NCBI GenBank assembly: GCA_900753305.1
Contig: CAADYR010000005.1
Coordinates: 1 to 41,544, forward strand
Direction: 5' to 3'
Origin: Lachnospiraceae bacterium
GTDB lineage: Bacteria > Bacillota > Clostridia > Lachnospirales > Lachnospiraceae
Length of the DNA: 41,544 nucleotides
Below are positions 31,748 to 40,043 of the stretch, piece after piece. The number at the start of each line of letters is the position of its first letter. Position 1 is the first letter of the stretch. A program made the position numbers and the translations under genes. Below the pieces are notes generated by a model. The model did not search any database. It had not been told where the DNA came from and saw only the letters and a list, made by a program, of their open reading frames with translations.

Positions 31748-33845
31748 AAGAGAATTTTTATCCTATATACATTCGGTAGTAGGACTTTTATTCATGGCAG
31801 TAACTGTATTTTTCTTTGGATTATATGCGGCAGTATATAATCTGGCATCAGGTTATCCTTACGTATCTTATACATTAAGCGCGATCCTGTTCCTGTTTCT
31901 TTTGTCAATTCCTGTTTTATCTATGAGGATATTGGCTGATGAAAGGAAACAGAAGACAGATCAGTTGATCCTGACGGCGCCTGTTTCTGTTGGCAGGATC
32001 GTATTGGGCAAGTATCTGGCAATGGCTGCTATTTTTCTTATTCCTGTTGCCGGAATCTGTATCTTCCCGATCTTTTTGCAGAAATTCGGAACAGTACCAA
32101 TGGCAGAGTCCTATGCGGCAATACTGGCTTTTGCCTTATATGGACTGACTTGTATGGCGGTAGGTATTCTGGTGTCAAGTTTTACGGAAAGTCAGGTTAT
32201 TGCAGCAGTATTGTCTTTTGCAATTCTGTTCATAACTTATATGATGCAGGGAATTGAGAGTCTGATATCCCAGACAGGTAATGTGGTAACGAAATTCTTA
32301 AGTATTTTTGATTTTCAGACCAGATTCAGCAATATGACCAATGGTATTCTTGATATCACGAGTATTGTCTATTTTGTCAGTGTGATCGCGTTGCTGCTTT
32401 TTCTGACAACGCAGTCTATTCAGAAGAGAAGATACAGTGTATCGGTACATAATATCTCCATGGGAGCATATAGTTCCATAACGGTTGTGATAGGAATCGC
32501 ACTGGCTGTGATCGTGAACCTGATCGCAGGGCAGATTCCAACGAAATATACCAATATTGATATTACAACAAATCAGTTATATACCATTACAGACCAGACT
32601 AAGGAATTGCTGGCATCGCTGAATGATGATGTCACAGTATATGTACTGAGTTCAGAAGATGGTGCGGATTCAACCATTTCACAGACACTCAAAAGCTATG
32701 AGGAAGCTTCTTCCCATATTAAAGTTGAATATATAGATCCGTTGGTAAATCCTCAGTTTGCAAGCAGTTATTCTACGTCCAATCTGTCACAGAACAGCCT
32801 GATCGTAGAAACAGCCAAACGTTACAAAGTCATTTCCTATAATGAAATGTATGAAACAGAGATAGATTATTCTACTTATTCACAAAACGTTACAGGATAT
32901 GATGGTGAGGGTCAGCTTACCAGTGCAATTTCCTATTGTACCAGCGATGATATGCCCAAGATCTATATCATCAGTGGACACAATGAATATACGCTGGACA
33001 GTGGTTTTACAACGGCTCTGGAAAAAGAGAACATTGATTATGAGACGATCAGTCTGATGGAATATGATGCGGTTCCAGATGATGCAGAATGTATTATTAT
33101 CCATGCTCCTGAAAAAGACTTTTCTGAGGATGATGCGAATAAGGTCATTGATTATCTTAACAATGGAGGCAAGGCATTTATTACGACAGAGTATGTAGAG
33201 GAACAGATGCCTAATTTTGAAAAAATTCTTTCTGAGTTTGGCCTGACAATTGAGAAAGGTTATGCAGTTGATACAAATGCAGGCAACTATTATCAGACAC
33301 CTATATATCTGCTGCCAAATGTAGAATACCGTGATGAGACAACAGGATTGACAGGAAGTCATACTTATGTCATGGCTCCGTATGCAGAGGCAATTGCTGT
33401 ACCGGATGTTGACGTAGACAGCATTACATATACGAAACTGCTGACTACTTCAGAGCAGTCACTGGTAAAAACGGATGTAAAGAATGCAACTTCTTTTGAT
33501 AAAGAAGAAGGAGATATTGAAGGACCATTGTGCATCGGTGTAAAGGCAGAAAAGACATTAGACAGTGGATCAGCCGTATTATATGTGTTCTCCAGTGCAC
33601 AGTTCTTTACTGACGATGTAGATAATGCAGTATCCGGTAATAACAAGACACTGTTCACCAATATCATGAGTACGATCGCATCCCATGATGTAAGTGTATC
33701 TGTACCGGTGAAGAGTTATGATTATGATAAGCTGACAGCATCTACGAAGGACGTTGTTCTGTTCGAGACGATCGTTGTCATACTGATTCCACTGGCGTTG
33801 ATCATAACAGGATTTGTGATCTGGTTTAAACGGAGAAAGAAATAA
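31731..33845 (+). CDS. Fused ABC-2 permease / GldG-like auxiliary subunit
   Basis: 704 residues. The first 230 residues form a six-helix ABC-2 permease of GldF type (ERKQKTDQLILTAPVSVGRIVLGKY between helices). After another helix (about 245-268) comes a large extracytoplasmic domain (about 270-670). It is GldG/IFT52-like (ABC_transp_aux), with VYVLSSEDGADSTISQTLKS and YIISGHNEYTLDSGFT near 405. A C-terminal helix (about 675-697) and a basic end follow. In gliding Bacteroidetes GldF and GldG are separate; here they are one chain. No gliding is expected, so the system is probably an exporter or envelope complex of unknown substrate. Confidence 0.9.
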   Translation: MKAIFKREFLSYIHSVVGLLFMAVTVFFFGLYAAVYNLASGYPYVSYTLSAILFLFLLSIPVLSMRILADERKQKTDQLILTAPVSVGRIVLGKYLAMAAIFLIPVAGICIFPIFLQKFGTVPMAESYAAILAFALYGLTCMAVGILVSSFTESQVIAAVLSFAILFITYMMQGIESLISQTGNVVTKFLSIFDFQTRFSNMTNGILDITSIVYFVSVIALLLFLTTQSIQKRRYSVSVHNISMGAYSSITVVIGIALAVIVNLIAGQIPTKYTNIDITTNQLYTITDQTKELLASLNDDVTVYVLSSEDGADSTISQTLKSYEEASSHIKVEYIDPLVNPQFASSYSTSNLSQNSLIVETAKRYKVISYNEMYETEIDYSTYSQNVTGYDGEGQLTSAISYCTSDDMPKIYIISGHNEYTLDSGFTTALEKENIDYETISLMEYDAVPDDAECIIIHAPEKDFSEDDANKVIDYLNNGGKAFITTEYVEEQMPNFEKILSEFGLTIEKGYAVDTNAGNYYQTPIYLLPNVEYRDETTGLTGSHTYVMAPYAEAIAVPDVDVDSITYTKLLTTSEQSLVKTDVKNATSFDKEEGDIEGPLCIGVKAEKTLDSGSAVLYVFSSAQFFTDDVDNAVSGNNKTLFTNIMSTIASHDVSVSVPVKSYDYDKLTASTKDVVLFETIVVILIPLALIITGFVIWFKRRKK

Positions 33846-33864
33846 AGTAAGGAGGTAACTGCAT

Positions 33865-34485
33865 ATGGAAAAGCAGAAAAAGCAGTTGCTTGGTCTGTTG
33901 GTGATTCTCATTGTAGCGGTGATCGCTTTTATCGTAGTGAAAAATCTGCCTGATGAAGAAGAGGAAGATACAACAGCCAGTTATGAGGTAACGGATCTAA
34001 ACGCAGATAATGTGACGAAGTTGGTGTACACTAATGAAAATGGTACACTGACTTTGAATAAGAACGGTGATGAATGGACTTGCGAAGAGGATCGTAATGT
34101 AGATATTGATGAAGATACGGTAAATACCATGGTTGGTAAGGTAGCTTCACTCACTTCCGAGAACAAGATCGAGAATGTAGAAGATATTTCACAATATGGT
34201 CTGGATAATCCGTCCCTTACCATTCTTGTATCTGATGGAACGACTTCTTATACATTGCTGATCGGCGATTATAATGAGACAACTTATACCTATTATATGT
34301 GTCTGGAGAATGATAAGAGTACGGTATACACCACACAGTCAGTTACGATATCCAGCTTCCAGAACAATACGCTGGAGGATATAACGGCAGAGGCTGAGAC
34401 GGAGACTGCTACAGAGACAGAAGAAAGTACAACAACAGTATCTGAAACAGAAGAAGTTACAACAACGGAAACCGCAGCAGAGTAG
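33865..34485 (+). CDS. DUF4340 membrane-anchored protein
   Basis: 206 residues; AAGGAGGT lies about 9 nt before the ATG. An N-terminal helix (about 7-25) is followed by an acidic linker. One DUF4340 module covers about 38-170 (VTKLVYTNENGTLTLNKNGD, then YGLDNPSLTILVSDGTT and LLIGDYNETTYTYYM). A Thr/Glu-rich tail (about 172-206) may be wall-spanning. DUF4340 genes commonly follow GldFG-type ABC genes and are thought to be part of that complex. It is the last gene of the three-gene operon. Confidence 0.88.
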   Translation: MEKQKKQLLGLLVILIVAVIAFIVVKNLPDEEEEDTTASYEVTDLNADNVTKLVYTNENGTLTLNKNGDEWTCEEDRNVDIDEDTVNTMVGKVASLTSENKIENVEDISQYGLDNPSLTILVSDGTTSYTLLIGDYNETTYTYYMCLENDKSTVYTTQSVTISSFQNNTLEDITAEAETETATETEESTTTVSETEEVTTTETAAE

Positions 34486-34493
34486 CAAGCATG

Positions 34494-34531
34494 AGGACCT
34501 GATTTCTTAAAGGGAAATTGGGTCCTTTTTT
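34494..34531 (+). terminator. Terminator after the GldA/GldFG/DUF4340 operon
   Basis: AGGACCTGATTTC (34494-34506) pairs with GAAATTGGGTCCT (34514-34526, two wobbles), followed by TTTTT. Confidence 0.85.
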
Positions 34532-34661
34532 GTGTCTATATTCTAAGTTATCTATTAATTCAAAGAATTTTCCTGAAAAACAACTGGTTTTTTTATAAAA
34601 AATAGTGTATCATTAAAAACGATTGTAGAAAGTGAGGGCATATTTCAATACGGAGGTAATA

Positions 34662-35567
34662 ATGAATCATTTTACAAAAATAGGAAAAATAGTTATGCTG
34701 GGAGCTTTGGCACTGGGAATTGTTCTTGGCTCATGTAATATACAGACTGTACAGGCAGCAGAGGTGTCAGTACAGCAGACTGCACAGACCCCGACTTATC
34801 AGGTCTATGTAAATCGTATCGCCAATTGCGTGACAGTATATGCCAAGGACGCCAATGGAGAATATACAGTACCGGTTCGTTCCTTTGCCTGTTCCTGTGG
34901 CAGAGAGGGGATGGAAACCCCGCTTGGCAGTTTCAGGACCTCTGACTATTATCCGTGGAGATTGATGGTAGATGGCAGCTTCGGTCAGTATGCAATACGG
35001 TTTAATCGTGGTATTCTGTTCCATTCAGTACCATATTATACAGCAAAGAATGATGATCTGGAGAAGGATCAGTTCAATTTATTAGGTTCAGATGCATCGC
35101 TTGGATGTGTCAGACTGGCAGCCAGTGATGTGAAGTGGCTGTATGATAACTGTGAGAAGGGAACACAGGTCGTTGTTTATGATGATGCTGAGAATCCCGG
35201 ACCACTTGGTAAGCCGGTACAGATGCAGCTCAATGTGGAACATCCTTTTGCAGGATGGGATCCGACAGATTCAAACCCGGAGAACCCATGGAATACAGTA
35301 AGACCTTCTCTGTATCTGACACAGGATATGGGAGATGGTGTATTGTATGTTCCGGCAGGAACGACTGTGGAACAGTTAAAACAGTATGTGGGACTTAAAA
35401 ATGTGGAAGGACTTGCATACGCACCACAGGATTATCAGTTGTACATAAATGGCAATTATGACTTGAATACGCAGGGTGCATACAGAGTATGGATCAGTGG
35501 ACAGGATGTAGCAGGCACTATGGTACAACAGGAAATGATCTTGGCAGTTGTACAGTACAATAATTAG
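34662..35567 (+). CDS. L,D-transpeptidase (YkuD family)
   Basis: 301 residues from the ATG at 34662, with ACGGAGGT 6 nt upstream; an in-frame ATG 30 nt earlier lacks one. The export signal is at about 1-33. It can be read as a Sec signal cleaved after VQA, or as a lipoprotein signal with an imperfect LGSC box. The YkuD domain covers about 45-190: PTYQVYVNRIANCVTVY, METPLGSF, LFHSVPY and the catalytic SLGCVRL with its Cys near residue 149. It cross-links peptidoglycan stems 3-3 or anchors proteins. A C-terminal domain of about 100 residues (TVEQLKQYVGLKNVEGLAY) looks like a bacterial Ig-type module. Confidence 0.92.
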   Translation: MNHFTKIGKIVMLGALALGIVLGSCNIQTVQAAEVSVQQTAQTPTYQVYVNRIANCVTVYAKDANGEYTVPVRSFACSCGREGMETPLGSFRTSDYYPWRLMVDGSFGQYAIRFNRGILFHSVPYYTAKNDDLEKDQFNLLGSDASLGCVRLAASDVKWLYDNCEKGTQVVVYDDAENPGPLGKPVQMQLNVEHPFAGWDPTDSNPENPWNTVRPSLYLTQDMGDGVLYVPAGTTVEQLKQYVGLKNVEGLAYAPQDYQLYINGNYDLNTQGAYRVWISGQDVAGTMVQQEMILAVVQYNN

Positions 35568-35570
35568 AAT

Positions 35571-35612
35571 GAAAGGCACAGTTTGTCAGGAAAGTGACAG
35601 ACTATGCCTTTC
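35571..35612. terminator. Bidirectional hairpin terminator
   Basis: An 18-bp stem with two wobbles (35571-35588 with 35595-35612) lies between convergent genes, with T-rich sequence downstream. Confidence 0.8.
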
Positions 35613-35626
35613 TTTATTTTAGAACA

Positions 35627-36688
35627 TTATGGAAGTGCTGCCTCGGCATAGGTAGTTATGACCAGATCAGAGTAGGGAACATAAGAGTCCAGTTCTCCGG
35701 CTTCCATAAGAATATTTTCCAGAAGCTCGAAGCTGTCCTGCTCAAAGATCAGGTCTGTTTTCCAGGTGTCCTGACTTTGATATCTGGAAACGATAGTCGT
35801 AATGGTATTGGTATCAGTTTCCTTGAATTGTGGCTTGATGACATCAGCTATCTCATCAGCGGAGTGAGCGGCAACATAGTTCATGCCTTTTTGCAATGCA
35901 TTGGTAAAATGCTGTAAAGTATCTGCGTGTTCAACATAATAGCTTTTTCTTGCACAAAAGGCAGTGTATGGAACATAACCGGAATCAGTTCCAAGAGAAG
36001 CAACAATGTAACCGGTCTGCTGGGCTTCCAGAGTAGTGGCATGTGGTTCAAATTCCACAGTGAAGTCAGCGTATCCTGCTTCACCTTCTTTGGCACCTGC
36101 AAAAGCGGCAGCAGTAGAGCCAAAGTCAATACTTGTATCAATTGTTAAATCCTTGTCAGGGTCAATATTGTTTTTCTTCAGGATGTACTCAAATACCATC
36201 TGAGGCATACCGCCTTTTCGCCCTCCCAGTACATAATGTCCTTTTAACATATCCCAGGAGAAATCATCTACAGGTTCGCGGCTGACCAGAAAATTGCCGG
36301 CTCTCTGGGTAAGCTGGGCAAAGTTCACGGCGTAGTCTTTGGCACCTTGCAGATAAATATAGATAGAGGCTTCAGACCCCATGAAACCGATATCTGCTTC
36401 TCCTGTAAGAAGGGCAGTCATAGTCTTATCAGCACCATATCCTGTGACAAGTTCCAGATCAATTCCTTCTTCTTTGAAATAGTCGTTCTCAATTGCAACA
36501 TACATAGGTGCGTAGAAAAGGGAATGGGCAACTTCATTAAGGGTTACCTTTTCTCTGTTCCCTGTCTTTGCAACAGATTCTTTGTCATTTGAACAACCTC
36601 CAACACTTACAATACATAAAGCAATAAACAGAAGCGGAAGAAGAAGCAGCCATAATTTGTGCGGGTATTTCCTATTTGAATGTTTCAT
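35627..36688 (-). CDS. Orphan NMT1/THI5-like substrate-binding lipoprotein
   Basis: 353 residues from the ATG at 36688; the frame could be read four codons longer from a GTG. The lipoprotein signal has VGGC with Cys near residue 32. The periplasmic-binding domain (SsuA/THI5/NMT1 superfamily) has VTLNEVAHSLFYAPMYVAIE, YFKEEGIDLELVTGYGADKT, LLTGEADIGFMGSEAS and VLGGRKGGMPQMVFEYILKK. The family delivers sulfonates, nitrate or thiamine-precursor pyrimidines to an ABC importer. No permease or ATPase of that type is in the window, so it may pair with components elsewhere. It is convergent with the L,D-transpeptidase. Confidence 0.88.
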   Translation of the reverse strand: MKHSNRKYPHKLWLLLLPLLFIALCIVSVGGCSNDKESVAKTGNREKVTLNEVAHSLFYAPMYVAIENDYFKEEGIDLELVTGYGADKTMTALLTGEADIGFMGSEASIYIYLQGAKDYAVNFAQLTQRAGNFLVSREPVDDFSWDMLKGHYVLGGRKGGMPQMVFEYILKKNNIDPDKDLTIDTSIDFGSTAAAFAGAKEGEAGYADFTVEFEPHATTLEAQQTGYIVASLGTDSGYVPYTAFCARKSYYVEHADTLQHFTNALQKGMNYVAAHSADEIADVIKPQFKETDTNTITTIVSRYQSQDTWKTDLIFEQDSFELLENILMEAGELDSYVPYSDLVITTYAEAALP

Positions 36689-36769
36689 CGAAATCACCAC
36701 AAAAATAGAAGTTAGCTTATTATATGTTGAGTGTACATATTAGGTGATGAGGATATTTTATTTTGGTGT

Positions 36770-36797
36770 TTGCAATCGAATGTATTTTTGGTATACT
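36770..36797 (+). promoter_or_regulatory. Sigma-A promoter of pcrA
   Basis: TTGCAA (36770-36775), 16-nt spacer, TATACT (36792-36797), 41 nt before the pcrA ATG. Confidence 0.65.
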
Positions 36798-36838
36798 GGA
36801 AATTGGTACGATTAATTAAGAAGCAAAGGGAGATTGTC

Positions 36839-39373
36839 ATGAGTATCTATGATTCATTGAATGAACAACAGAAAAAGGGTGTATTTACCACACAGGGACC
36901 TGTACTGATCCTTGCAGGAGCAGGGTCAGGCAAGACGAGCGTACTGACCAGGCGTATTGCCTATCTGATCGAGAATACAGGTGTGAACCCATGGAATATC
37001 ATGGCGATAACTTTCACCAATAAAGCAGCAGGAGAAATGAGACAAAGAGTCGATGATATTGTCGGATATGGCTCTGAGAGTATCTGGGTCGCAACCTTTC
37101 ATTCTACCTGTGTGCGGATACTTAGAAGACATATAGACAGACTGGGATATGATAACAGCTTTTCTATTTATGATACAGATGATCAGAAGAGTGTCATGAA
37201 GGAAGTCTGCAAGAAACTGGATATTGATACCAAGATGCTTAAGGAAAAGACGATTCTGGGAGCAATCTCATCTGCAAAAGATAATCTCATTACACCGCTG
37301 GATTATGAAATGTCAGCGATGGGTGATTTTAACAAGCGTAAAATAGCAAATGCATACAAAGAATATCAGTTGTTATTAAAAAAGAATAATGCATTGGATT
37401 TTGATGATATCATTGTAAAGACAGTAGAATTGTTTAAAGCGTGTCCTGATGTACTGGAGAACTATCAGAACCGTTTTCAGTATATTATGGTAGATGAATA
37501 TCAGGATACCAATACAGCACAGTTTGAACTGATCCGATTATTGGCACAGCGTAGCCGTAATTTGTGCGTGGTAGGTGATGATGACCAGTCTATTTATAAG
37601 TTCCGTGGAGCAAATATCCGAAATATTCTGGATTTTGAGAAAGTATATCCGGAAGCAACGGTCATCAAACTGGAACAGAATTACCGTTCGACACAGAATA
37701 TTCTGGATGCTGCCAATGATGTGATCCGTAATAATATCGGCAGAAAGGACAAGGCGCTCTGGACAGACAGAGGAGCAGGTAACAGAATTCATTTCAGACC
37801 ATTTGATAATGCATATGAAGAAGCAGAATACATAGCAAGTGATATTAAATCCAAAAAATATCAGGGAACCAGCGATTATGGTCAGTGTGCGGTGCTATAC
37901 AGAACCAATGCACAGTCGCGACTTCTGGAAGAAAGTTTTATCAGAGAAGGAATCCCATATGATGTAGTAGGTGGTGTGAATTTCTATGCCAGAAAAGAAA
38001 TCAAGGATTTGCTGGCTTATTTAAAGACAATAGATAATGGAAAAGATGATCTGGCAGTTAAGCGAATCATCAATGTTCCCAGAAGAGGAATCGGCGCAGC
38101 CAGTGTGAATAAAGTACAGGATTATGCAGACCATATGGGTATCAGCTTCTTTGAGGCATTACAGAGACTGGATGAAATTACTGCAATTGGCAAAGCGGGA
38201 GAGAAACTCCGAAATTTTGCAGTCATGATACAGATGTTCCGCACAAAGTTACAGCATGGTACACTGGAAGATTTGATAACAGATGTAATTGAAACGACCG
38301 GATATACAAATGAACTGGAAGAATCGGATGATGAGGATGCAGAAGACCGTCTGCAGAACATTGATGAATTGATATCCAAGATCGTGAGCTTTGAACAGGA
38401 ACGGGAAGAACTTGGAGAAGAGGCAACGTTGTCAGCTTTTCTGGAAGAAGTAGCGCTGGTAGCAGATATTGACGGAGTTGATAAAGATGATAACAGAGTA
38501 TTGTTAATGACTTTACACAGTGCGAAAGGATTGGAATTTTCGCAGGTATATCTGGCAGGAATGGAAGATGGGGTATTCCCAAGTTACATGACGATTACGT
38601 CTGATGATCCTGCGGAAATTGAGGAAGAAAGACGACTGGCATATGTAGGAATCACCAGAGCCAGGGACGATCTGACAATCACTTATGCGAAGCAGAGGAT
38701 GATGCGGGGCGAGACACAGTACAATCCGATCAGCCGCTTTGTAAAGGAGATTCCGGAGAATCTGCTGGATAATAAACTTCCGACTCCTAAGAAGTGGGGT
38801 TATGATGATTATGAAGAAGATTCCAGAGAACGCAGTCATTTCAAGACGAAGCCTTTTGCGGGAAGCGGATTCAATCCAGTCTATCAGAAGCCGGTATTGT
38901 CGGATGATGTATTTGACAAACCCAGGAATAACTGGGAAGCAGCAGAACAGGCAGTAAAGAAAAATAACTGGGAACTGGTTGCAGCCTCTATGGAAAAAAT
39001 AAAGGCTGTTAAAAAAACACCCGTTATGAATCAGACCAGACAACAGCCCAAACAGCAATCACAGCCGCAGCCCAAAGATATTTCCTCTATTATAGCTTCC
39101 AGACCCAAGGCTGTCGTGAAGAAAAAAGAAACACCGGCTGCGAATAAACCATATATTGCCAAATCGCTGGATGGACTGACGAAAGGTGTACCAACGACAC
39201 AAGGAGGTCTTTCTTATGGAGAAGGAGACAGAGTGCACCATATTAAATATGGAGATGGCACTGTATTGAAAATTGAAAAGGATGTTCGGGATTATAAAAT
39301 AACAGTTGTTTTTGACGAGGCAGGACAGAAAATCATGTATGCCGCATTTGCAAAGTTACAAAAAATATTGTAA
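36839..39373 (+). CDS. pcrA: ATP-dependent 3'-5' DNA helicase PcrA/UvrD
   Basis: 844 residues from the ATG at 36839, with AAAGGGAG about 8 nt upstream; upstream in-frame ATGs would include the promoter. Superfamily 1A motifs: Walker A AGAGSGKT (26-33), TFTNKAAGEM (Ia), DEYQDTN (II), GDDDQSIYKFRGA (III) and LEQNYRST (IV). They continue with LMTLHSAKGLEF (V) and YVGITRAR (VI). The C-terminal region has a Gln/Pro/Lys-rich linker (about 735-785). It ends in the Tudor-like PcrA tail: GDRVHHIKYGDGTVLKIEKD and IMYAAFAKLQKI. It functions in repair and removal of stalled RNA polymerase. Confidence 0.97.
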   Translation: MSIYDSLNEQQKKGVFTTQGPVLILAGAGSGKTSVLTRRIAYLIENTGVNPWNIMAITFTNKAAGEMRQRVDDIVGYGSESIWVATFHSTCVRILRRHIDRLGYDNSFSIYDTDDQKSVMKEVCKKLDIDTKMLKEKTILGAISSAKDNLITPLDYEMSAMGDFNKRKIANAYKEYQLLLKKNNALDFDDIIVKTVELFKACPDVLENYQNRFQYIMVDEYQDTNTAQFELIRLLAQRSRNLCVVGDDDQSIYKFRGANIRNILDFEKVYPEATVIKLEQNYRSTQNILDAANDVIRNNIGRKDKALWTDRGAGNRIHFRPFDNAYEEAEYIASDIKSKKYQGTSDYGQCAVLYRTNAQSRLLEESFIREGIPYDVVGGVNFYARKEIKDLLAYLKTIDNGKDDLAVKRIINVPRRGIGAASVNKVQDYADHMGISFFEALQRLDEITAIGKAGEKLRNFAVMIQMFRTKLQHGTLEDLITDVIETTGYTNELEESDDEDAEDRLQNIDELISKIVSFEQEREELGEEATLSAFLEEVALVADIDGVDKDDNRVLLMTLHSAKGLEFSQVYLAGMEDGVFPSYMTITSDDPAEIEEERRLAYVGITRARDDLTITYAKQRMMRGETQYNPISRFVKEIPENLLDNKLPTPKKWGYDDYEEDSRERSHFKTKPFAGSGFNPVYQKPVLSDDVFDKPRNNWEAAEQAVKKNNWELVAASMEKIKAVKKTPVMNQTRQQPKQQSQPQPKDISSIIASRPKAVVKKKETPAANKPYIAKSLDGLTKGVPTTQGGLSYGEGDRVHHIKYGDGTVLKIEKDVRDYKITVVFDEAGQKIMYAAFAKLQKIL

Positions 39374-39545
39374 AATTGCCATGCGCATCATTGAAGAATA
39401 AATTTTCTGTTAATTTCTTGATAAAGTGTAGTAAACAAAACAAAAAAGTGTTATCCTAATGATAGAGTAAGCGTTAATGAGTGACAACGCAAAAGGTATG
39501 TGCATTATGTATATGAATAAAGACCATAAAGGAAGGGGTAATATT

Positions 39546-39830
39546 ATGAAGAGCTGGGATGATGTAGTTGATTTTCTTCAGGAGAAGAACCTGTTAGGCA
39601 GAAATTGTTGTTTAAAGAAGGAAGAAGAGAAGAAATCTAATATCTGGGTATGGATACTTGCTATTGTTGGTGGCATTGCGGTAATCGCCGGTATTGCATA
39701 TGCAGTATATCGTTATCTGACACCTGATTATATAGATGAATTCGATGACGATTTTGATGATGATTTCGAAGATGACTTCTTTGACGATGAGGAAGAAGAA
39801 TCTGAAAAAGAAGATAAGAAAACAGAATAA
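39546..39830 (+). CDS. Small single-helix membrane protein with acidic tail
   Basis: 94 residues from the ATG at 39546, chosen because AAGGAAGGGG lies about 7 nt upstream; earlier in-frame ATGs have no such site. A cytoplasmic N-terminal segment (MKSWDDVVDFLQEKNLLG) includes Cys-Cys. A strong membrane helix follows (about 35-57, WVWILAIVGGIAVIAGIAYA). The last 30 residues are almost all Asp/Glu (DDDFDDDFEDDFFDDEEEE). The family is unknown. It could be an orientation-dependent scaffold protein. It is monocistronic, with a terminator after it. Confidence 0.8.
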   Translation: MKSWDDVVDFLQEKNLLGRNCCLKKEEEKKSNIWVWILAIVGGIAVIAGIAYAVYRYLTPDYIDEFDDDFDDDFEDDFFDDEEEESEKEDKKTE

Positions 39831-39852
39831 GTTGTAAATGCAGAAGATATAA

Positions 39853-39881
39853 GGGGATGCTGCAACAGGCATCCTCTTTTT
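39853..39881 (+). terminator. Terminator
   Basis: GGGGATGCT (39853-39861) pairs with GGCATCCTC (39868-39876, two wobbles), followed by TTTTT. Confidence 0.78.
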
Positions 39882-40009
39882 GCGTGAATAAGCAGAGCCA
39901 TGGACTCAGGGGTAATTTTCATACTTGTATGGGAAATTACTCCTGAGACTATGGCGAGCAACGCGACCGAGCGAAGGAAATTTCGCGAGGTGCTGCTTAT
40001 TCACACGCA
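39881..40009. repeat. MITE-like element with inverted ends and internal hairpins
   Basis: The ends pair over GTGAATAAGCAG and CTGCTTATTCAC plus flanking TGCGTG. Inside is a long hairpin at 39897-39956, including CTCAGGGGTAATTT (39905-39918) with AAATTACTCCTGAG (39935-39948). A short GCGA-rich stem follows. It has no coding frame. The terminal 9-mer also occurs as an inverted pair at 13716-13749. It is probably a non-autonomous mobile or REP-like repeat; I cannot test genome copy number. Confidence 0.55.
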
Positions 40010-40043
40010 AATTTACAGGTTACGGAAAGGCATGATTATTAGT

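Noticed and set aside
36731..36838. N-terminal extension of PcrA from upstream in-frame ATG
   Set aside because: It would include the promoter region and has no ribosome site; the family starts near MSIYDSLNEQQ.
39881..40009. Second terminator or tRNA-like gene
   Set aside because: Long inverted ends without a T run, and no cloverleaf or anticodon arm; a repeat element fits better.
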